This document shows, piece by piece, positions 11,532-22,982 of a DNA stretch of 64,000 nt (the stretch's first letter is position 1; the number at the start of each line of letters is the position of its first letter). The stretch comes from Ambrosia x helenae (taxonomy: Eukaryota > Streptophyta > Magnoliopsida > Asterales > Asteraceae). Below the pieces are notes generated by a model. It was not told the DNA's origin. It did no database searches and was given only the letters and a program-made list of their open reading frames with translations. The position numbers and the translations under genes were made by a program. Where the stretch lies: contig CM061226.1 of assembly GCA_030844895.1 (NCBI GenBank), forward strand, positions 104,866,687 to 104,930,686, in the 5' to 3' direction.

Positions 11532-12646
11532 TCTCTGGGATTGAAGCTAATAATCGCCCGTCCTGTATATCGAGATGAAAAAACTCGTGTATTAAATGAT
11601 GAAAGCATGAATATATTTAGATAATAGGTAACTGTATCAAAATCAAGAAGATCATAATATTTATTCTTTTTTAGGTTATCAAACATTGTCCATACATTTG
11701 CATACGAAACATTTCCATACATGCTTACCTGAAAATCTAAATAAAATGACATTATTCAAAAAATTAATTCATATAAATAAGCAAACATGAAACATTAAAC
11801 AAAAGAAAAATCAAGCCCAAGAACAAAATTTCAAACAAACTGTTTGATTATAAAAACTAACTAAAGATTTCAAAATCAAAAATCAAACTTTGATATCAGA
11901 AGCATGTAAGAAACAGTCGCTCGGGTACACATCTGAAACAAATGGATATACGATACATACAAAAATAAAAAAAAGTAGGCTTCTTTACCATGATCAAATA
12001 TAAACGAATGTGAACCAATTAACACTTGCACTAAACAAACCATTGATTATTTTCCTTTAAATTGCCGTCTTTACGCCTTGGATCCACAATAACACACAAT
12101 ACATACAGATTGAAACCTAAATCATTAAAATCAGTAAAAAAAATATAAAGACACAAAAACATTAATCGCCAAAAACAAATGAAGATATAAGATATCAGAA
12201 AGAAACATAGATGAAATCAGAAAGAAACGTAGGAGAGGCGATAGACGAACAATGATTGTGTTACAGGAGAATGGAATGATAATACCTTGATTAAGGATCG
12301 CCAAGGATGGAGAATGATCGGTTGCTTCGTTTGATTGTTTTAAGGTTTAGAAGAAGATGGAGAATGATTTGTTATGAGGATGATTAGTTTTTTAGGAATG
12401 ATAATATGCTTGACCAATTTTTACCAAAATAATCATTCAATTACCAAAACAATGTTTAGAAAGTTATTAAAACACCTTGACCGATTTTGACTAAATTAAT
12501 AAATGATTTTCGATTTAAAACAAAACGAAAATTTTATAAATTCTCACAAGGTGCCATGTGGCTTAATGAGAAGATGAGAGAGAATTGAACTTGCAATATG
12601 GAAGTGTCATGTGTCTCACATTGCTTTCAAATATTAGATGTATAGA
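11532..12646 (-). other. 5' segment of the Helitron
   Basis: This lies between the TACCG duplication and the Helitron 5' terminus. A 77-codon minus-strand frame ends inside the LTR (11522-11752, starting MSFYLDFQVS), so its 3' half is interrupted. I do not recognise it and see no HUH Rep motif. The remainder resembles AT-rich 5' noncoding sequence. Confidence 0.45.
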
Positions 12647-12705
12647 TTAATAAGAGCTGTATAAGATTAAAATAAAAAAGTAACGACTGAAAAATAATTG
12701 AATGA
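12647..12705. repeat. Right part of the Helitron target repeat
   Basis: ttaataagagctgtataagatt followed by aaaataaaaaagtaacgactg matches 14400-14452. It resumes the repeat broken at position 167. Confidence 0.75.
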
Positions 12706-12789
12706 TAACACTTTATGATAGTCCTTGGCTACAACCATGAGATATGGGTGATGAAAAGGCCCTCGAGCGTTGGAGATGATATTAAGTTG

Positions 12790-13097
12790 TTTTTTTTTTT
12801 TGAACGGCCAACGAATCAATTCCGAGCACTCTCGGGCACCCTTTTGGCGAATCAGGTACTCGAGAGTACCCGGGCCACCAATTGCCACCAATTCCCGGGA
12901 AAACCCGACCACTCACCCGCCCGAAGGCACGACGGTGAAATAGTCGGTAAAACCGGTCAGGATCAGGACTCGAACCCAAGCCAATGGCCGGGTCATCCCT
13001 CATTTCCCCTCCACCAATGTCCTCCAAATGTAGCTAGTGGGAATTGAACCCAAGCATCCATAGGAAATTTTAGATCTTCAACAACTAAGCTACAAGT
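12790..13097 (-). mobile_element. tRNA-derived SINE, minus strand
   Basis: On the minus strand an A-box-like TAGCTTAGTTGTTG (near 13094) and a B-box GGGTTCAATTCCC (13051-13039) are followed by a GC-rich body. It ends in ggccgttc plus an A12 tail (T run at 12790-12801 on the plus strand). The layout matches the SINE at 7343. A clear target duplication is not visible. The overlapping 81- and 110-codon frames are not genes. Confidence 0.7.
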
Positions 13098-13611
13098 GTT
13101 TTATTTCTCTCTTAAAAGTAGTCGGAAAACAAAATATTAAAGTTAAGTTCAAACAACATTCTACTTTTGTGCTAAATTATATAGTGCGAAATGCGAAAAT
13201 CATATCAAACGTTAACCAAGACTAGAATGATGTGACAAATTGTCCATTACAAGATTTTGTGTGTTTGTCTTTTATTAACAGCTGGCCACAACATCACAGT
13301 TTCGAATATTATTATGATCTCCATTTTAGGACAAAATCTAACAATCAATACACGTTACCCAACTAGTCATTTATATAGATATATAGATATGAATCACTAA
13401 CAAGATCTCTCAAATATAAATGCATCTACACCAAATATGACATTGGTCATAAATGTGTAGCTACATATATTGGTAAAACTATTTTTACTAGGGTTTTTTT
13501 TTTTTCTGTCTCTCATTTTTTAGCCCTTTTAAGTAATTTTAAAACTGTCAAGGTTAACGTCAAACAAAGTTGTTTTAATGACCAAATCTTACAATTTAGA
13601 AAAGAGAAAAT
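13098..13611. other. Intergenic, nothing recognised
   Basis: AT-rich sequence with a short gatatata repeat near 13375 and a T run near 13494. No coding or RNA feature is supported. Confidence 0.5.
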
Positions 13612-13790
13612 TGCTCATATAGTCCCTGTGGTTTGCTCAGATTGCACCTTTAGTCTTCAACTTTTAAAAATTACAGGTATAGTCCCCAACTTTTGACATT
13701 TTTTAACTCGGATAGTCCTTGAAGTTAACGAAGGTTATATTATCCAGTTAAGTGGGTGTGAAATTACTAAACCACCCTTGGTTTTAAACA
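13612..13790. repeat. Mutator-like terminal repeat fragment
   Basis: It contains two spaced phrases of the type tagtccctgtggtttg and tatagtccccaacttttgac, then gaagttaacgaagg. This is the style of long terminal repeat seen at 33874-34064, but the sequence differs. I could not find the opposite inverted copy in this window, so it is a single end or a degraded element. Confidence 0.35.
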
Positions 13791-14225
13791 ATATAAAAAG
13801 AATTAATGTGAAACCCACCCGCTACATCTTCCCCAACCCACCACCCCACCAAACCACCACCACCACCCATCTTCACTTTTACCACCACCACCACTAGTAC
13901 CGACATCCCAAACACCACAGCCCACCACCCATCTTCCACAAATCGGTCAGAGCATCGGTCTCTGTTCAATCCGGTGTCAGAGAGAGAGAGGTTTTGAGCT
14001 CTACTACAATCACGGAGCTGGCTCTAGTTTACAACCGTTACCGAAGGCAATATCTGAGTTTTTGATGACGTCGGGGTTTGATCGGTTATCAACTATTGAT
14101 ATTAATGGGTTAGGTCGAACAGAGCTCTACTACGATGACGGAGTTGGCTTTAGTTTAAGTTACATCCAAGGGATTGAGGGAATCCATATTTATGGTTTTC
14201 AAGGATAATCTTTTCCATCAAATTT
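13791..14225. other. CCA-rich and purine-rich noncoding stretch
   Basis: It includes an (accacc)-rich run at 13835-13930 and a short (ag) run at 13979. The 61-codon minus frame here is low-complexity (valine- and glycine-rich) and is not supported as a gene. Confidence 0.4.
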
Positions 14226-14452
14226 TAATGACCCATTTGTAACATTTCACAAATTAACGGGTTGGGAAGCATATAATTTCATTCTATTTTTTAGGTTTAT
14301 AAACTTTATTTTACATTTTCTTAGGATTTTGAAATTTTCCTGTGCTTTTGTTAAATTTAATGCACTTTTTTTTTATTCTATATGTCAATTTATTCAGTAT
14401 TGATGACATCTATATAAAATTAAAATAAAAAAGTAACGACTGAAAAATAATT
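14226..14452. repeat. Unoccupied copy of the Helitron target repeat
   Basis: It runs without interruption through both halves of the repeat found at 1-167 and 12647-12705. The junction tcagta|ttgatgac is at 14399/14400. It serves as an internal empty-site control for the Helitron ends. Confidence 0.8.
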
Positions 14453-15891
14453 GAGATGACATCATCAAATGTTAAGCGGAACAACCTTCTTTTACTAACA
14501 CATGTGTTTTTTGTTGGAATTAATCTTGTCAATACTCAAAAGTTGAAGGCTGTAAATAGTTTATTTTATTTTAGTAAGAAGATTAGGATTTATATTAGTT
14601 TAGTTTTATTATTATTTGTTTTCCTATTTCTAGTCGAAGTAGGTTTCTTGGGCATCAATGATTGTTTAGTATAAATAGGGGTTATGTTTAGGTTTATAAA
14701 CCTTCAAGTTTTAATCAAATAGTTTTTCCTTGTTAAATCTTGTGTGTGATTAAGTTGAAGAAGGCCTGGTTTCCAACAGTTTTTACTAACATCTCGAATG
14801 TGTTTTAAGAAACTCTAGTTTTAGATGAAAAATACAATGATAGAAGATAGATGAATAAAACACATAATACACTACAAAAAATGCCCAATATGGATAAAAC
14901 ACAAAGCATCGCCGTTGAACATAAAACACAATACCAATAACACAAGGTGATTTAACCCTAAAACCAAAAATTGAAAAAACACAAGTTTTTCGAATCTTGT
15001 TGGTAATGTATTGCGTATATTTTCAGTCGTTAAACTACTAGGCAACTCCAACGGCGATCGCATCTCTTGCTACCATTGTTGAAATCGCATAAAAATATAA
15101 GATTTATAGGTTTAAACTCAAGAATATTATAAAAGAAGCACTCACGGTTGTTCATGATATTGTCAAATTTGCTGTCTGATTCCATCGATTTCGGTAGGAT
15201 GGTTGTTGACTTTGTTGTTGTGTTTGGATGGAAAGTCACTGTAATTTGTGGGAGGTTTATGATAAACAATTTCATTATGTTTATTTATTTCAAATAATGA
15301 TGTTTTCACATATGTACCCGCACAAGACACAATTACTTAATTAAATTATCACATAATTTACGACTTTGTCATCCATTTAATCTCAACCATCTATTCATAT
15401 GATCTAAATGTGTAACATTCACGATTCTTTCCGTAACTTATAATATAATCGATATATTATATCGATTTTCTTAATCAATTCTAATCCGCCATTTAACAGA
15501 CTAATTCATAGTAATGCATATAGAACGTCTTTATACACTATAATAAATTATGACATAACAAATCTATACGTTGAAGTTTTATAAAATCAAATTACCGTAT
15601 AAAGTTAATTAGTAAATAAATTGCAATTGTGTTTGTTTATCCTAGTAATCGGAAAAAAAATAATTTTATGAAAATAATGATGAATCAATTATGGAGAGTC
15701 AATCTTTACACCTATCATCAATTGTGTTCGTTTCCCCTTTGACTTGACCAATTAAACATATTAATTGATCCATTCATAACAATTTATTTCTTCATAAAAT
15801 ATGCTTTCAAAATTGTATAACCCCCTCCCCTTCTCGTTGAGGTATTAAAAGGTGATTAACCACATAAAGGCAAAATAACTTCATCTTCCTC
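14453..15891. other. Intergenic, nothing recognised
   Basis: AT-rich DNA. The 60-80-codon frames here (14456, 14872, 15030) have no recognisable domains or codon pattern. gcactataattcg-like or RNA features are not seen. Confidence 0.45.
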
Positions 15892-16103
15892 ATGGCAACA
15901 CCCCTACAAGTCGACAACAAGAAATGGCCACCCATTGAACCGTCCGCCCGTTTAGTTTTAACAACCACAAATGGTTTAACTCAATCCTTTTTCTTCCGGA
16001 TATATCTCCGCACCACCACCGATCAGCCCTTGTTGGTGACCACCATATAGGATGCTACGATGACTGATGATGTTATTCTCTTTACTCGTTCCGCACCGCA
16101 AGG
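15892..16103 (+). pseudogene. Exon-like fragment with an in-frame stop
   Basis: An ATG at 15892 opens a 52-codon frame (MATPLQVDNKKWPPIEPSAR ... FFFRIYLRTTTDQPLLVTTI) that stops at TAG, 16048-16050. The same frame continues as DATMTDDVILFTRSAPQ to an excellent donor site CAAG|GTAACT near 16102. The composition is protein-like and less AT-rich than the flanks, and a single TGG to TAG change would explain the stop. I do not recognise the family and could not identify later exons with confidence (16215-16385 is a weak candidate). It could be a decayed first exon, a captured gene fragment, or a short real ORF. Confidence 0.4.
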
Positions 16104-16978
16104 TAACTTTAGAACCCACTTTTCAAACGAAATGTTTTTTTGTTCTCTTATTCTTTTCTTATAACTCTATAAATCCAAATGTGTTTTAACATATTAATCG
16201 GTAGCCACTACAACCGAAAAATTGGAAACTAGATTCTTCAAAATTATAAATTAATCCTACATATATTTCATTGGACAAAATGTTTATGAGCTTGTTTTTA
16301 AATAAAAGGTTCCTAAATTCAAATGTGGCTACGCACTGTTACCATCAGCCACTTAAGGTTCAAAAGCAAAGGATGAATCAATGAATCTTGAATTAAGTTT
16401 TATTTGATTAGATTTTTTTTCTCGTTTCATACAATTGTGGAATGTTAAATAAAGTCACTTTTCTTTATTTTAACTAATATCATGTTAACGATCTTCTCTT
16501 TTGAAAATAATAATAATAATGATTTAATCGCAACGACAACAAATTATATAACAAGTAATTGATTATTAATTGATTATTAAATTTTTAATTATGAAAATAA
16601 ATCATTATGGTATATGTTAAAACACTTATATTTCCATGAATCCACCACACATGTTAGATTGGGAAATATTCTATAACCCATGATGACATGTGGGACCCGT
16701 TTTGTTAACAATAAATGTGCTTTTACAACAAACTCCCGGAATTCACGAAACCGTACACTTTACAAAAGTACATGCAAAATACATAGTAATTGTCACGTGC
16801 ATGAACAATGGCCCCACATATACATTGTAACATTTCGCACTTAATATTTGTACGTTACATAAAACGTCAAGATTCACCAATTATCGCCTTTTAAAAATAT
16901 TTTCGTGACGCATTTGGAACCTTAATATTATATTAGATATATATAATATACATATATATAGTTTTAATATGTCAAAAA
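16104..16978. other. Intergenic AT-rich sequence
   Basis: It holds a gattattaaatttttaattatg segment (16568-16604) with an inverted match at about 17777-17813, and a (ta)-rich stretch near 16935-16960. No gene is supported. Confidence 0.4.
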
Positions 16979-17065
16979 AATACACGCTTGGGGGGAATCG
17001 AACCCGCGCCCCAAGCCGAGTCACAAGCACAACCAACGCCACCAACTGATCTGCACGACATTTGT
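16979..17065 (-). repeat. tRNA-related sequence (SINE head or tRNA pseudogene)
   Basis: The minus strand has an A-box-like cagatcagttggtggcg and a near-perfect B-box gcgggttcgattcccc, followed by aagcgtgta and a T7 run. The segment 5' of the A box does not pair with aagcgtg to make an acceptor stem, so this is not a functional tRNA. A tRNA-derived SINE head is the likeliest reading. Confidence 0.5.
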
Positions 17066-17324
17066 GTTTTATTTCCTATCTATTTTAATTATATAGCATG
17101 TCTGTATGATGGCAGTTGACTCAGAAAGTCAACTGTGACCATGGGTTACCATAATCATCTCATTCCACACGCGTTTTTGATCCTAATTTGGTATAATTGC
17201 TTGATTAGCTGACTGAGACGCATCGTTATACATGGTCAATCATCATTAATCGTTTCCAAATCTGCTTCAATCAATCGCACCTTCATCATTACGCGGTCAA
17301 CCTTCCAATCATGCAATCCAGACC

Positions 17325-17400
17325 CTATCACTATAAATTGGACATCACACAACCTCCTCACATCGCCGAATACCCTCTCTCAAACCTCAATTTCTGTAAT
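17325..17400 (+). promoter_or_regulatory. Promoter-like segment (TATA box and pyrimidine-rich leader)
   Basis: cactataaattgg is followed about 30 bases later by acctcctcacatcgcc and a CT/CA-rich leader, the usual plant core-promoter layout. No gene follows: LTR-like sequence begins near 17420. It may be a promoter cut off by insertion. Weak evidence. Confidence 0.25.
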
Positions 17401-17419
17401 TGCTTATTGAATCAAGAAG

Positions 17420-18622
17420 TTTAAACATGTTTCACCCAAAAAATGTAAAACAGTAAAAAAGGGCTATGTAAACTCACCTTGAATGTTAACTACTTGAGCT
17501 AAAATTTGAAAGTAATGCCAATATACCCGAGATGTCTAACCTAATTTAAATGAAAGGACTATTACATTTGGGACGTAATTATGTCTATGACGTCTAAGTC
17601 AAAGCCATTCTAGGGTTTCTAGTTTGGGGAGTATTGTTTGTTTATTGACTTGTGTAAATAGTTTGTTAATTAAGCAACAAAAGGGAAAAATTAATAAAAT
17701 AATTCAAATAAAGAAATTTTGTAAAACTTTGGTTCAAGGTTGTTGTACAATGGTAATAATGTGTGAAAATAATTTTTAATGATTTATTTTCATAATTAAA
17801 ATTTAATAATCGCAAAATAAGGTTGTTGTCAGGTTGATCTACACGTTTAAGGTTTAAGCATAATCTATTGATACTCGTTGAGTGCTTGCAAATCAATGTG
17901 AGTATTTCCTATCCCCTTTTTGCTTTTATTCATTTTTGGGGTGTTACATGTACACTTATACAAATTACAAATACAAGTTCACATTTTTACAATACAATTC
18001 TAGTACTATGTGCATTTGCTTACAAACGTGCTTTATGCTTAGACATTACATGTAGAATACATTTGTACTTAGTGAAATCATTAACATTGTACAAGCCGAC
18101 CTTAACATTGGATAGCGCTATTTGGATTGACAACCCACCTAGATTGATTCTCCCCCTTTTTCATCGGAGAATCCGTGGCCAGTGTTAAGCTTTTTATCCA
18201 TTTATTGGATAAGTACACTACAGTTCATACAGTACATTATACAGTCACAGGGTTGATTTCGCTCATTTGTATGATACATAGTTTACATATTTGCACTGTA
18301 GCTTGCACTTGAATTGTATAACTTTTTAACCTACTATATATATCAAAACTAGGAATGCTCACCAACATTTCATATGTTGACCAAATCTATTTTGTACATG
18401 TTTCAGGTGCAGTTTGATCTAGTGCTTTAACAAGAGACATTTAGTGCTTTATTTTAAATTTAGTTATTTCAATATTTACATTTCATTTAGACAATGTATT
18501 TCCATTTCCATGTAAGACAATTTTGGTTTATTCAATAATATTTACATTTTAGTACCATGAGCTTTTGAACAATCGTCACTACGTGGCACCTCGATGATTC
18601 CGCCATCGGTTGGGGTGTTACA
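17420..18622. repeat. LTR retrotransposon fragments
   Basis: ggggtgttaca, the LTR 3' terminus also seen at 11516-11526, occurs at 17938-17948 and 18612-18622. The segment 17440-17490 (gtaaaacagtaaaaaaggg ... aactcacctt) resembles 28343-28385 in the next LTR region. No coding sequence, primer site or target duplication could be matched, so I read this as overlapping remnants or solo LTR pieces. Confidence 0.4.
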
Positions 18623-18700
18623 AATGACGCAATTACTTCTTATTCTTCTCATAATACACACCCTTTATACGTTAACCCCCACCACACACACACACACATA

Positions 18701-19080
18701 GGGTGGAGTTCCTATACAAAGGACATTTTTTGTACAAAGCGAGAAGTCTATATATGCATTGTGTTTTAAATTTTAGGCATGATGTTTTACATTCTTTTGG
18801 CATAGTATTATATAGAAAAACACAAAATTTAACAATTTAAAACACTAGTTAATATATTCTCGCCATGCAATCTAAAATATCATACGAAGAAAGTAACTAG
18901 TGTGTTTTTAAATTTCATGTCTAAAATACATTTGATTGTGTTTTAAATTGTTATGTTTGATGTTTTTTCCATATAACACAATGCAAAAGAAATTGAAAAC
19001 ATCATAGCCAAAATTTAAAACACAATGACCACATAGACTTCTCACACATTGTACGAAAAAATATCCTTTATAAAGGAACA
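18701..19080. mobile_element. MITE with long inverted ends (TA/CA-flanked, E1)
   Basis: The left end gttcctatacaaaggacatttttt...gagaagtctat is the inverted complement of the right end atagacttctca...tcctttataaaggaac. It is flanked by (ca)n on the left and tatatata on the right. The interior repeats the hexamer-like motif aaaacaca/tgtgtttt several times, a motif shared with the elements at 23584 and 60960. Confidence 0.7.
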
Positions 19081-19087
19081 TATATAT

Positions 19088-19509
19088 AGGGGATGGATAA
19101 TACGGAAACCCTAAATGATGAGAAAACTCTAGAAAACCCTTAAAAAAACCTACTTCCCGAGCTTTTTTTTTTAAAAAAAATTAGGGCATGTAATATACAT
19201 GTTTTTGAGTGTTTTGAGCCAAAAAAATCAAAAAAGCGCCGAAGGGTTTTTTTTTTTAAAAAAAAATAAGTTTTGCATCATAACATATGTTACCAGTGCA
19301 AAAATAAGCTAACATATGTTATGATGCAAAACTTATTTTTTTTTTAAAAAAACCTTCGGCGCTTTTTTGATTTTTTTGGCTCAAAACACTTAAAAACATG
19401 TATATTACATGCCCTAATTTTTTTTTTAAAAAAAAAAAGCTCGGGAAGTAGGTTTTTTTGAGAGTTTTCTAGAGTTTTTTCATTTTGAAGGGTTTTCTCC
19501 CTATACTTC

Positions 19510-19513
<4 letters not shown>
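19088..19513. mobile_element. Foldback element (TA-flanked, E2)
   Basis: Nearly the whole element is one palindrome. The left arm reads cctacttcccgagc, ttagggcatgtaatatacatg, agcgccgaagg and aagttttgcatcataacatatg; the right arm is its inverted complement around a short centre near 19300. It lies between tatatata and a long (TA)n. It is related to the element at 20045-20454 through shared segments (gggcatgtaatatacat, caaaaaagcgcc). No protein is encoded. Confidence 0.8.

Positions 19514-19580
<67 letters not shown>
19512..19580. repeat. (TA)n microsatellite
   Basis: About 34 uninterrupted TA units separate two insertions. Confidence 0.9.
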
Positions 19581-19583
<3 letters not shown>

Positions 19584-19984
19584 GAGGGTTATCTTGAGAA
19601 CGCTAAATATTGTGAGAACCGTGAGAACAAGTAAAAAAATCAATCAAGATCATTTTTTTTTAATACAAACCTTATTATAATCAAAATACAACATTAATAA
19701 ATGAATTTTTTTTCCAAATAATTCATCTTTTCTTGCAAAAACACTTTCAAATTAACTTTTTACACATGTGTAAATGAAACAGTTTATACATGTATAAACA
19801 GTAAATTTACACATGTGTAAAAACAATTTATTTTCGTGTACGTTTGAATTTTTACGCGTAAATTGTGTTTTTGAGATTGTATTTTAGTAATAAAGATAAA
19901 TGTAAAAAGAAATTTTGAATTTGAATGGTTTTAGATGCCGTTCTCACGGTTCGCACGAAATATAGGTGTTCTCAAATTAACTTT

Positions 19985-19989
<5 letters not shown>
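19580..19989 (+). mobile_element. MITE family copy 1 (E3, TA-flanked)
   Basis: It starts aggggagggttatcttgagaac and ends caaattaactttcccta. The same sequence occurs in opposite orientation at 20517-20921 and 20946-21353. The interior holds palindromes of the form ttacacatgtgtaaa. It is about 410 bp and noncoding. Confidence 0.8.

Positions 19990-20045
<56 letters not shown>
19988..20045. repeat. (TA)n microsatellite
   Basis: An uninterrupted TA tract between two TA-flanked elements. Confidence 0.9.
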
Positions 20046-20050
<5 letters not shown>

Positions 20051-20454
20051 TGGTTATATGGAAAACCCACTATTATGGTGAAAACCATGAAACTCTGACT
20101 TCCCGAGCCTTTTAGGGCCTGAAAATTTTAGGGCATGTAATATACATAATTCTAAGCATTTTAAGCCAAAAAATCAAAAAAGCGCCAAGCGGTTTTTTTT
20201 ATTTAAAAAGATAATAAAGTTTTCGGGTAACACAAGTTACACGAAAACTACACGTGTTATTTTCGTGTAACATGTGTTACCCGAAAAACGGTTTTTTTTT
20301 TTTTTAAAAAAAAAACCGCTCGGCGCTTTTTGATTTTTTTGGCTCAAAATGTTTTTTTTGATTACATGCCCTAAAATTTTCATAAAAAAAACTTGGGAAG
20401 TCAGAGTTTCCACGGTTTTCACTCTAATAATGGGTTTTCCATTGATACTTATAC
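20045..20454. mobile_element. Foldback element (TA-flanked, E4)
   Basis: The arms pair around a centre near 20255: gggttttccat/atggaaaaccc at the ends, acttcccgag/cttgggaagt, then gggcatgtaat/attacatgccc, agcgcc/ggcgct and cgggtaacac/gtgttacccg. It belongs to the family of the element at 19088. Confidence 0.75.
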
Positions 20455-20464
20455 TATATATATA

Positions 20465-20516
<52 letters not shown>
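20454..20516. repeat. (TA)n microsatellite
   Basis: A long TA tract with one phase slip near 20470. Confidence 0.9.
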
Positions 20517-20520
<4 letters not shown>

Positions 20521-20921
20521 GAAAGTTATTTTGATAACACCTATATTTCGTGTTAACCGTGAGAATGACATCTAAAACCATTCAAATTTAAAATTTCTTT
20601 TTACACTTGTCTTTATTACTAAAATACAATCTCAAAAACACAATTTACGCGTAAAAATTCACACGTATATGAAAATAATTTGTTTTTACACATGTGTAAA
20701 TTTACTGTTTGGGTAAACTATTTCATTTACACATGTGTAAAAAGTTAATTAGAAAGTGTTTTTACAAGAAAAGATGAATTATTTGGAAAGGAAATTCATT
20801 TATTAATGTTGTGTTTTGATTATAATGAGGTTTGTATTAAAAAAAACTTGATTTTGATTAATTTTTTACTTGTTTTCACGGTTCTCACAATATTTAGCGT
20901 TCTCAAAATAACCCTCCCCTA
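20517..20921 (-). mobile_element. MITE family copy 2 (E5, TA-flanked)
   Basis: Inverted relative to 19580-19989: it begins aggggaaagttattttgataacacc and ends cgttctcaaaataaccctcccct. It contains the same ttacacatgtgtaaa palindromes. Confidence 0.8.
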
Positions 20922-20946
20922 TATATATATATATATATATATATAT
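20921..20946. repeat. (TA)n microsatellite
   Basis: A short TA tract between copies 2 and 3 of the family. Confidence 0.85.
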
Positions 20947-21353
20947 GGGAAAGTTAATTTGAGAACACCTATATTTCGTGTGAACCGTGAGAACGGCATC
21001 TAAAACCATTCAAATTCAAAATTTCTTTTTACACTTGTCTTTATTACTAAAATACAATCTCAAAAACACAATTTACGCGTAAAATTCAAACGTATACGAA
21101 AATAATTTGTTTTTACACATGTGTAAATTTACTGTTTATACATGTGTAAACTGTTTCATTTACACATGTGTAAAAAGTTAATTTAAAAAATGTTTTTGCA
21201 AGAAAAGATGAATTATTTGGAAAGAAAATTCATTTATTAATGTTGTATTTTGATTATAATCAGGTTTGTATTAAAAAAATTGATTTTGATTGATTTTTTT
21301 ACTTGTTCACACGGTTCTCACAATATTTAACGTTCTCAAGATAACCCTCCCCT
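20946..21353 (-). mobile_element. MITE family copy 3 (E6, TA-flanked)
   Basis: Same orientation as copy 2 and very similar to it: it begins gggaaagttaatttgagaacacc and ends cgttctcaagataaccctcccct. Confidence 0.8.
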
Positions 21354-21364
21354 ATATATATATA

Positions 21365-21404
<40 letters not shown>
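21353..21404. repeat. (TA)n microsatellite
   Basis: A TA tract with one phase slip near 21371. Confidence 0.9.
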
Positions 21405-21407
<3 letters not shown>

Positions 21408-21629
21408 ATCTGGATCATATGAAAACTCACCTGAGTTGTGAGAACTAGAGAACTCCCCTAAACCAATAACTAGATGACACATATACACAATACAATTTTA
21501 TAATATTAAAGGGTAAGAAAGGAATTTTCACCTCTCCTACCCCACCCCACCCGCCCCCACCCCGCCCCACCCCACCCCATGGTCCTTTAACTTTAAAGTT
21601 ACTGATTTTTTTAAAAAAATCATAATATC

Positions 21630-21663
<34 letters not shown>

Positions 21664-21667
21664 TAAC

Positions 21668-21727
<60 letters not shown>
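21630..21727. repeat. (CT)n microsatellite
   Basis: CT repeats broken by a cacacacacataacc segment at 21652-21668. Confidence 0.9.
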
Positions 21728-21729
<2 letters not shown>

Positions 21730-21997
21730 TCTGAACAGATGAACAATGAATCGATGGTGGGTCGATGGTGACGGGTCGGTCGATGGTTGGCAGGGGACGA
21801 CGGAGGACGGTGGTGGTTTTTCCGATGGGTGTCAAACGAACAGATCTGAACAGATGGTGGATTTTCGATGGTGGGTTGTGGTGACGGGGGAGGGGCTGTG
21901 GTGTTTTGGTGATGGTGGTTCGGTGGTGTTTCGATGGTGATTCGACGATGGTAACGGGGGGAGGGGCGGAGGCGCTGTGATGATGATGGTGGTTGAG

Positions 21998-21998
<1 letters not shown>

Positions 21999-22050
<52 letters not shown>
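21999..22050. repeat. (ATT)n microsatellite
   Basis: About 17 uninterrupted ATT units inside element E7. Confidence 0.9.
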
Positions 22051-22978
22051 ACTACAAATGTTCTGGATCTGTTATGGTTTGTGTTTTTGTTGAGATTGTG
22101 TTAAATTGATAATTGATAGGTTGTAGAATATTCTAGATCTAATATGACTTAATCACGTTGAGTTGTTTTGTTGTTCAATCTATATATCCACAGAACTGTG
22201 AAGATGATGATAACATAAAGGAGATGATGCTCTTTTGAAGACAATGATGATGATGAGGGTTTTTTTTTTACTATAGATGTTTGATTTTTTACATTGATGT
22301 AATATAAATTTTGTTGATGTTGTGGGGCGTTACAGTGGTGTAAAAATACGAATGTATAGATGGTTGTTGGTTTAGTTTTACACTAATCGTATATGTTGTA
22401 GTAGGTTGTGTATGGTAGATTTACACTATTGTAAACAATTACACCAGTGTAAATCATTCAAAATCATATGTTTGTTTGGTTTTATTTTACAGTAGTGTAT
22501 TTTTATAAAACTTTGTGTATGACAGATTTACACATGGTTAAAACCAAACAGATTATGGATGGTTGTTTTATATAGATGTATGTAAACACTGGTGTAAATT
22601 TTTACACCCAGTGTAAAAACGAGAGGGAGATGACAAAAAATTGCAGATACTTGTTTTTTGTTTAAAAAAGTAAAAAAAAATTAAAAGAAGTAAATTATTT
22701 TAATTAAAAAAATAAAATAAAGTTTGAAAATATGATTATTTTTAATAATGAAATAGAAAATTAACATAATATTATATCAATTTTTTCTCTCCCATGGTTT
22801 TTACCTAAAAATACCCCTAAATGTACTTTATCATATTAAAAAATGCTAATAATAAAATAATACACATGTCAAGACAAAAAGTTTCATCTTTTCATCACAA
22901 CCATTGGATCATCAAAATCAATGGTCCCAGATGAGTTCTCTAGTTCTCACAACTTACCTTAGTTCTCACATGATCCTA

Positions 22979-22982
<4 letters not shown>

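Larger units (their letters stand above)
168..12646 (-). mobile_element. Helitron with both termini, split by a nested LTR element
   Basis: Read on the minus strand, the element starts 5'-TCTATACATCTAATA at 12646 and ends ...GCAAAAGTCTAG at 168. A GC hairpin (CCGCGT / ACGCGG) lies about 9 bases before the end. It sits between A167 and T12647, the A^T target expected for Helitrons. The undivided target is present at 14226-14452 (junction 14399/14400), which supports both ends independently. Subtracting the nested retrotransposon and its 5-bp duplication leaves roughly 3.65 kb. Contents in minus-strand order are about 1.1 kb of noncoding 5' sequence, a 305-bp tandem array and the C-terminal tail of a RepHel helicase. 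No Rep (HUH) domain is recognisable, so it is a decayed or internally deleted element. Confidence 0.85.

Noticed and set aside
12667..13047. Overlapping 81- and 110-codon frames
   Set aside because: They cover a minus-strand SINE. The T run encodes the poly-Phe/poly-Lys parts.
16979..17065. Functional tRNA gene
   Set aside because: It has A- and B-box-like words but no acceptor stem pairing and a mismatch in the T stem.
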